Source: Odiellus spinosus
Taxonomy: Eukaryota > Arthropoda > Arachnida > Opiliones > Phalangiidae
NCBI GenBank assembly: GCA_963920705.1
Contig: OY987232.1
Coordinates: forward strand, 13,827,726-13,891,725
DNA length: 64,000 nucleotides
Direction: 5' to 3'
This document shows, in pieces, positions 57,374-64,000 of the stretch (position 1 is its first letter; each line of letters begins with the position of its first letter). Both the position numbers and the translations under genes were made by a program. The notes below the pieces were generated by a model, which was not told where the DNA came from, did no database searches, and saw only the letters and a program-made list of their open reading frames with translations.

Positions 57374-57711
57374 CAGAAGTAGATGAAACCCTCCTTTGAA
57401 GTCTACTACTCTAATGTTCGATATAGCGCTCCTCTCTGTATGGGTAAAATTCACAGTTTTACGAGATCGTAGGGGTCCTACTTCATACCCCCCTGTCTAC
57501 GGAAAATTGGAAATTCTCTCTCCACAAACGACGAGTTTTTTTTTTTGACGAACTCCAAGGCTGCCAGAGATATTCGCTCGACGAACTCCTGATCCGAAAA
57601 TATCTACCGTTAGGAGGCGTACGAATCGCGCTTTTTGGAACTAACCCATACAGAGAGGGGTAGACAAGACAGGGAGTAATAGACTTCAAAGGAGGGTTTC
57701 ATCGGCTCCTG
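57374..57711 (+). mobile_element. MITE family A, complete copy
   Basis: CAGAAGTAG subtype, right end CGGCTCCTG. Flanks do not match. Confidence 0.88.
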
Positions 57712-58534
57712 CTATAGCCTTAAACAGGTGTGATTATTTAGATAATTGCGTTTAAGTGTAAATTAAAAAATGAAAAAAAAAGGTAACAGAAGTGTTACTG
57801 TTAATCGTAATTTAAATATTTGAAAAATTTTAATTATTTATTTGTAAAACCAAGCCCAATTGAAATGAACCTGCCAATTGACGAATTCCACATAAACTGA
57901 TCCAAGGTCTACGGCCTTTAGGGGTACAAATAAAATGAATTTTCTCAATAGATGGCGCGCCTGCGCATCACTATCTCTCGCTCTCGTACCTATCCACGTA
58001 TTACACCCGTTGCTATGGGAAACGCGTCGAGTCTCGAAGCGCGAGGGGAGGGGTTACCGCCTAGTTTGTCTCTCGTCATAGCTTAGCCAATCAGAATAGG
58101 ATCAGAATGGAAACTACGATAGCGACATCTCTTAACAAATCAGCGTGTAAAGAGTTTACTCCAATGGCGCGCTGTCAATTTCGAATTCGTTTATTAGTAT
58201 AATATGGTTGTCATGAACACACATTTCTTTGAATTATTAACGATTATTACAGAACCTACTTCATTTGCTTATTCTCAAGAGGCCATAACTAACATAATTC
58301 TAATTTATTACACAATTATTATGTTAATATAATAAAATATGTAGTCACGACTTTTCATCAAAAGTTAAGCGAAATGGAAACCTTTTTTTTCCACAGTAAT
58401 TGTCTTGTAAGATTATGATTATGACATTATTTTAAAAACTTTGCCCCCAAATCCAAATTGAACGGTTTTATAACTAGGTGATTTATGCAGTGTTTATTAG
58501 AATTGCAGCAGGACTCGATCGAGGCCTTATGTGA
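57712..58534. other. no gene seen; GC-richer promoter-like segment 57940-58190
   Basis: This part has GGCGCGC twice, AGCCAATCAG, and an X-box-like GTTGCTATGGGAAAC at 58009-58023. No coding exon was found on either side. Confidence 0.3.
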
Positions 58535-58905
58535 CGTGTCTCTATTGTGGCGACATCTTCGAGTTTACGCGTAAAACACCGTTAAAATATACATTTCTTA
58601 TCGTAACTAGATAAAAATTAAACTTTAAATTGTCAAATTATACCACGAACTACGTCTGACTTTCACGGTTCGTCGGAAGTAAAGTTCTAGCGATATTAGA
58701 ACGTTAGATAATAGGTACGGAAATGATTAAATTTCGATTAGTTATTTTCAAACGCGATTCGCTAATCTCTCGCGTTATAACTATCAAAATTACATCATGA
58801 ACTAAAGAAGATTTCAATTCAAATTTAAGTAAAAAACCGTCAACTGATAGCATTTGTGGTTCGCTTGATAATAGAAACGGCAGATGACCCTTTTTGGTTG
58901 TATGT
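58535..58905 (-). mobile_element. MITE family E, truncated inverted copy
   Basis: TATTGTGGCGACATCTTCG to AGATGACCCTTTTTGG. Confidence 0.7.
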
Positions 58906-59121
58906 AAAAACAACCTCGTTGAATTTTACAATTTCTAAATATTAAATTCGCGAGCTTGGTACGAGATTCATTTGACAAGACAGGAGTGGAGTCAGGTTGC
59001 ATATCTACTTTAAAAATAATTCAAAATAAATTATCGCGAAGGCCAATATTAAACTAACATAATTATAGATGCCATCAACTAGCAAGATAAAATTTAGTTA
59101 AAAATAAAATGGGTCATTCAA

Positions 59122-59880
59122 ATGAAGGGAGAATGCAACCTAACATCAAGTGATTTTTTTTAACGAAAATTTGAAAATCCTATATAGGAAATATCTTTGC
59201 GAAATATAGGAAAATCTAGGAAGAATTTTATGTAAAATATAGGATAAAAAAGGAAGAAATAAGTGTAAAATATATGATAAAATAGGAAAATAAGTAAAAG
59301 CAGGAACCATGTTTATTATTGCATCACAACTCTCGCCACCGGTTTAAACACGGTATTAATATGATCCAATTGCTTAAATAGTATGGAATTTTACAGACTA
59401 TTTTAACTGGAAAATGTACAGTTAAGCTAAAATAATCTTATACAACCACAGCTGACAGTATGATTTATAACTTTACCCTTAACTAGAGATTTTGAGTAGA
59501 AATATAGGAGATTATAGGAATTGCCATTAAATTATAGGAGAAAATAGGAAGGAGGTGAAAATATAGGAAAAGTTGTCACCCAAACAAATATTAAACTTGA
59601 AATAAATTTAAAACTTACCCGTAAAATAGGCTTAGCTGGATTCATAGAGATCCTGTATTTATTCGCATTAAAGGGTCAGCGACCAATCGTTAAGGCGAGA
59701 TTTCCTATATCGATTGGCGAAGTAATATTATCAGGATCTCCATGAATCCAGCTAAGCCTATTTTCCGAATTTTAAATTTATTTCTAGTTTAATATTTGTT
59801 TGTAAATCATTTTATTGGTGGATTAAGCATCAATGAATCGATAAAAAATTACTTGCTGTTAGGTAGCATTCTCCCTTTAA
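59122..59880. mobile_element. family F element containing a family H insertion
   Basis: F starts at 59122 (AAGGGAGAATGCAACC) and resumes at about 59582 (AACAAATATTAAACT), ending GCATTCTCCCTTTAA near 59880. Family H lies between, from TGAAAATCCTATATAGG to AAAAGTTGTCACC. Confidence 0.75.
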
Positions 59881-60261
59881 CCGAATTATGTCAAAAATCT
59901 CATTTTAAAAAATCGGAAAATTCCACGGCAGCTCTTAATATTATTTTTAATAAAATAATTTCGTTAATCATTCACTGTTTAAAAACATATAAAATAAAGC
60001 CTTACACGCCCATTTGTTTTTAATGTTATTTTTATTTAGCGATTAATAACCGGTCTCCGATTTGATAATTTTTTCGTTTTTATTTATTTATTTTTTTTGC
60101 GAAAGGGTTAAAATGGTTTCTGTCTGTCTGTGACAGCATAAATATATTCAAACCTAGATCACAGGTGTAAACACAAAATATTTGGGATTCTAAAGCTTTA
60201 TTTAGATGTTACCATTTTTTGACTGAGATCAGTGCAATAAACTGATCGTTTATATAATAAT
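59881..60261. other. nothing recognised
   Basis: No supported feature. Confidence 0.5.
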
Positions 60262-60796
60262 GGAATCGAATATCCATTATCTTCTGTTATTCGTATATTT
60301 TCAGATATTTTATTTTCGGATAAAATTAAATGTAACTAAAAAATTAAATTTGTATATTCGTATAATTGTTAAAAGGTTTACCCGAAGATAAGCCTTCACC
60401 GCTTTATCTATCTATAAATTACTCGTATTCAAACGTATAACGATGGATAAGAAATTTCACATTTCCAGAATCAGTCTAAAATATAAGAAAAATATTTCAA
60501 ATTGACTTTTAATTTGAAGAATATAAATAAAACGACGAAACTAAGATTTTAAATCATCTTTTTATTCATTATTTGTCACGAAAATAAATTTAGAATTTTT
60601 TTATCCGAACGTATAACGCGGATAATATTCTAAGATAAGGCCATTTTCGGATAAAAACGGATATGGATTATGTTTTGTTACTTTATCTTCGAATAAGTTA
60701 ACTCGAATGAAAAATAGTCTATTTTTAATCAAACAGATAATATACATCAGAATTTAGTAGATTTTATCCTAAAAATGATACGAATTCCGAGCTCTA
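60262..60796 (-). mobile_element. hAT-type MITE, copy with shortened end
   Basis: GGAATCGAATATCC... to ...CGAATTCCGAGCTCTA. The left TAGAGCTC is missing. Confidence 0.85.
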
Positions 60797-60925
60797 TCAA
60801 TCAAAGCTAAATATCATCTCATCAAGTCGTATTTTCGTTCTTACATCTTCACTGTAATTACGTTAATTTGGTTATGCTCTATTAGTACATAATTTAAAGT
60901 TGTCCTTTAAAATATCTAGTATCAG

Positions 60926-61263
60926 CAGAAGCCGATGAAACCCTCCTTTGAAGTCTACTTCTCTAATGTTGGATATAGCGCGCCTCTCTGTATGGGTAAA
61001 ATTCCCAATTTTAAGAGATCGTAGGGGTCCTACTTCATACCCCCAGTCTACGGAAAATTGGAAATTCTCTCTCTCCACAAACGACGACGTTTTTTTTGAC
61101 GAACTCCAAGGCTGCTAGAGATATTCGCTGGACGAACTCCCGCTCCGAAAATATCTACCGTTAGGAGTCGTACGAATCGCGCTTTTTGAAACTAACCCAT
61201 ACAGAGAGGTGTAGACAAGACCCGGGAGTAATAGACTTCAAAGGAGGGTTTCATCGGCTTCTG
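60926..61263 (+). mobile_element. MITE family A, complete copy
   Basis: 338 bp, perfect 7-bp duplication GTATCAG. Confidence 0.93.
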
Positions 61264-61681
61264 GTATCAGTTAAAAATATACAATTCTGAAATGGCTTAA
61301 TTTTGGGGCAATTTCAACTTGTTATACGTTCCTTAAATATGAAATAATAAATTTAGTTTAACGCAATATATTCACGTTCCCCATATTAGGCCGCGCAGAT
61401 GAAATCTAGAATTCATTTTTTTTTATTCCCTTGTCTTTGTACGTGATAAAAATTCGCATGCCAATTTCTTTAGCTCTAATGCGTTCTTAAATATGTGGGT
61501 TTGGCTAAACGCGACTAAAAAAAATTACTAATTTTACGAAAACAATTTTACTTATTCTAACACGTTTTAGTTTTTGCAAAGAATATAAAACCTAAGATAA
61601 AATCAATTTATTCACTGTGAAAAAAATGGATTGTCGAGTTTACATTTAAGTAACACTGTCACAAAACTTTTTGGGTTTAGC
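61264..61681. other. nothing recognised
   Basis: No supported feature. Confidence 0.5.
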
Positions 61682-62445
61682 TGGGTGACCTATGAAAATT
61701 TGAAAATCCTATATAGGAAATATAGGAAGAATTTTATGTAAAATATAGGATAAAATAGGAAGAAATAAGTGTAAAATATATGATAAAATAGGAAAATAAT
61801 TAAAAGTAGGAACCATGTTTATTATTGCGTCGTCACTCTCGCCACCGGTTTAAACACGGTATTAATATGATCCAATTGCTTAAATAGTATGGAATTTTAC
61901 AGACTATTTTAACTGGAAAATGTACAGTTAAGCTAAAATAATCTTATACAGCCACAGCTGACAGTATGATTTATAACTTTACCCTTAACCAGAAGCCGAT
62001 GAAACCCTCCTTTGAAGTCTACTACTCTAATGTTCCATATAGCGCTCCTCTCTGTATAGGTAAAATTCCCAATTTTACGAGATCGGAGGGGTCCTACTTC
62101 ATCCCCCCTGTCTACGGAAAATTGGAAATTCTCTCTCTCCACAAACGACGACGTTTTTTTTGACGAACTCCGAGGCTGCCAGATATATTCGCTCGACGAA
62201 CTCCCGCTCCGAAAATATCTACCGTTAGGAGGCGTACGAATCGCGCTTTTTGAAACTAACCCATACAGAGAGGGGTAGACAAGACCCGGGAGTAATAGAC
62301 TTCAAAGTAGGGTTTCATCGGCTTCTGCCTTAACTATAGATTTTGAGTAGAAATATATGAGATTATAGGAATTGCCATTAAATTATAGGAGAAAATAGGA
62401 AGGAGGTGAAAATATAGGAAATATAGGAAAAGTGGTCACCCTGTA
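61682..62445 (+). mobile_element. repeat family H, complete copy split by family A
   Basis: Ends GGGTGACC and GGTCACCC are inverted. The sequence is interrupted at 61990-62327. Confidence 0.8.
61990..62327 (+). mobile_element. MITE family A, complete copy
   Basis: 338 bp, perfect 7-bp duplication CCTTAAC. The empty site is preserved in the related family H copy at 59480 (ACCCTTAACTAGAG). Confidence 0.95.
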
Positions 62446-62471
62446 AAAGGTTTTGTGAAAAAATTAAGGAG

Positions 62472-62612
62472 GTATAGTCAATGGGTAACTCAACAAATGC
62501 TATCAGTTCGCGGTTATCACTTAAATTTAAAATCTTGAGTTCATGATGTAATTTTGATAATAATAACGCGAGAGATTAGCGAATCTTGTTTAATCTTTTA
62601 CAACCGCCTTAA
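62472..62612 (+). mobile_element. MITE family E, internally deleted copy
   Basis: GTCAATGGGTAACTCA end to TTAGCGAATCTTGTTTAA, then TACAACCGCCTTAAA. The middle is missing. Confidence 0.65.
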
Positions 62613-62962
62613 ATGATGACAAGATCGCTTTAATTTTTTTATGAATCATTATCACATCGTATCGATTATAAGAATAATTATATCAAAGCTCGAGTATTTT
62701 TGACGACAGAAATTAATATTTATATGTAGGTCGAGACTCGCGTGAAAATTGGGAATTAAAAATGAACAAAATCGGTCATGGGTTGTTGAGTTTTTCGTAG
62801 ATTTTATTATAGAAACCAAGTTCCAATTCTTTATAATAAAAAATGCGATGACATTTTTTAGTCTCTCTGGTTTTTTTTGGAACGAAATCTTATTTCAAAT
62901 ATTGTCGACTATATTTTTATGTTGGATTACAAAACATATCCATTATTAAGCCTTCGTGAAAC
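62613..62962. other. nothing recognised
   Basis: A 66-codon frame rich in Phe has no supporting features. Confidence 0.4.
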
Positions 62963-63279
62963 CAAGAATTCATTCAGGTTCCATAAGAATATGGGAGGGC
63001 CGGGATTCCATAACCATCCTCCCAAACTTTGTAGCAAAAGTTCGTCCGCTTCGAATCGATTTTTCAAGTAAATCGCTCCTGACATTATATTATTAACCCG
63101 CGCCACTAACGACCTTGACATAATAATTTGGGTATTAAAAATGGAGCCGACCGAAAAAAGATCTAAGCGTGCAAATGTTGGGAAAATTGCGGACGAACTT
63201 TTGTTACAAAGTTTGGGAGGATGGTACCAGAGGCTAAAGCTATGCTCCCATATTCTTATGGAACCTGAATGGATTCTTG
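62963..63279. mobile_element. MITE family B, complete copy
   Basis: 317 bp, inverted CAAGAATCCATTCAGG ends, perfect 7-bp duplication GTGAAAC at 62956-62962 and 63280-63286. Confidence 0.93.
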
Positions 63280-63479
63280 GTGAAACTGTTTAACAACTTT
63301 CTTGCTTGCTAACACTAAGCCTTTTTTAAAATGTCGTCTAATAGAACCTAGAATTTCCATATTGATGGAATATTTAACTGCCCAAAGAGGTTTCATCTCT
63401 ACATTAATATCTTATTGGCTATCTTGAATTTTTCTTTCGATGACCTTTTAACGGGAGTGGATATACGGAAAATGCTTAC

Positions 63480-63605
63480 TCAATGGGTAACGAACTACAA
63501 ATCTGTTCGCGTTTATCTCTTTAATATGAATTTCATGATGTAATTTTGATAATTATAACGAGAGATTAGCGAATCTTGTTTAAAGATAATCATTTCCGTA
63601 CATAT
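63480..63605 (+). mobile_element. MITE family E, fragment
   Basis: CAATGGGTAACGAACTAC to AATCATTTCCGTACATAT. Confidence 0.6.
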
Positions 63606-63624
63606 CACTCAAAATTTTATCAGT

Positions 63625-63925
63625 GACAATTTCAGTGCATTTTCCCAGGTTTTTTCAGTGATTTTTCCCTGATTTTTCCAGGTTTTTTCAGTCAATTTTC
63701 CCTTATTTTTGCTGGTTTTCAAGTAAATTTTCCTTTAATTTTGCAAGTTTTCCAGTCAATTTCCCTTATTTTTGCTGGTTTTCCAGTCAATTTTCCCTTA
63801 TTTTTGCTGGTTTTCAAGTCAATTTTCCCTTATTTTTGCTGTTTTTCCAGTCAATTTTCCCTTATTTTTTCTGGTTTTCCAGTCAATTTTCCCCAATTTT
63901 TGCTGGTTTTCCAGTCAATTTTCGA
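63625..63925. repeat. 32-bp tandem repeat
   Basis: About nine copies of TTTTCCAGTCAATTTTCCCT plus TATTTTTGCTGG, with decay toward the left. Confidence 0.93.
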
Positions 63926-64000
63926 ACTAGACAGCTCGAATGGCAAACTGCGCTAACGGAAAACCGCGCAAAATGGAAAACCGCGCTAATGGAAAACCGC
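63926..64000. mobile_element. start of a second foldback-like element of the 34.9-36.2 kb type
   Basis: CGAACTAGACAGCTCGAATG, GGCAAACTGCGC and repeated GGAAAACCGCGC words correspond to 35470-35550 (ACAGCTCGAGCGGCAAACTTCGC...). It continues past the right edge. Confidence 0.7.

Overview
The window looks like nuclear DNA of an arthropod, most likely an insect. It is AT-rich, genes are split by introns with GT..AG borders (donors GTGAGT, GTAAGG, GTTAGT), it carries a NeuroD-type bHLH gene, secreted cysteine-rich and histidine-rich proteins, TATA boxes at insect-like spacing, short TTAGG-like runs, and very many small non-autonomous transposons. I cannot name the species; nothing suggests a bacterial, viral or organelle origin. 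Most long open frames are tandem repeats without stop codons, not genes.

Left part (1-12.65 kb): three split genes on the minus strand encode secreted proteins. They are a five-exon, 249-residue cysteine-rich protein (12644 to 9322), a three-exon, 149-residue protein with a signal peptide and a His-Asp tract (7528 to 5597), and its tandem paralogue with a different His-rich tract (2280 to beyond base 1). The exons were joined by hand from splice signals and matching phase. Each intron of the five-exon gene holds a different small transposon.

Middle (12.65-34.7 kb): satellite arrays and nested transposons surround a complete intronless NeuroD-like bHLH gene (18457-19032, with TATA box and AATAAA). 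A possible first coding exon lies at 20865-20907 and a possible three-exon gene of unknown function at 33104-34669.

Right part (34.7-64 kb): I found no convincing gene. It holds satellites with 14 to 42 bp units, three foldback-like elements whose arms are made of short repeated words around a TTAGG-like centre, and more nested transposons.

About a dozen different satellites cover roughly a fifth of the window, each with its own unit. The best represented transposon is a ~335 bp family with 15 copies, many flanked by perfect 7-bp target duplications; three other families here share the 7-bp duplication and CA...TG ends. Another group has 8-bp duplications and hAT-like ends. No transposase was found, so all would have been mobilised from elsewhere.
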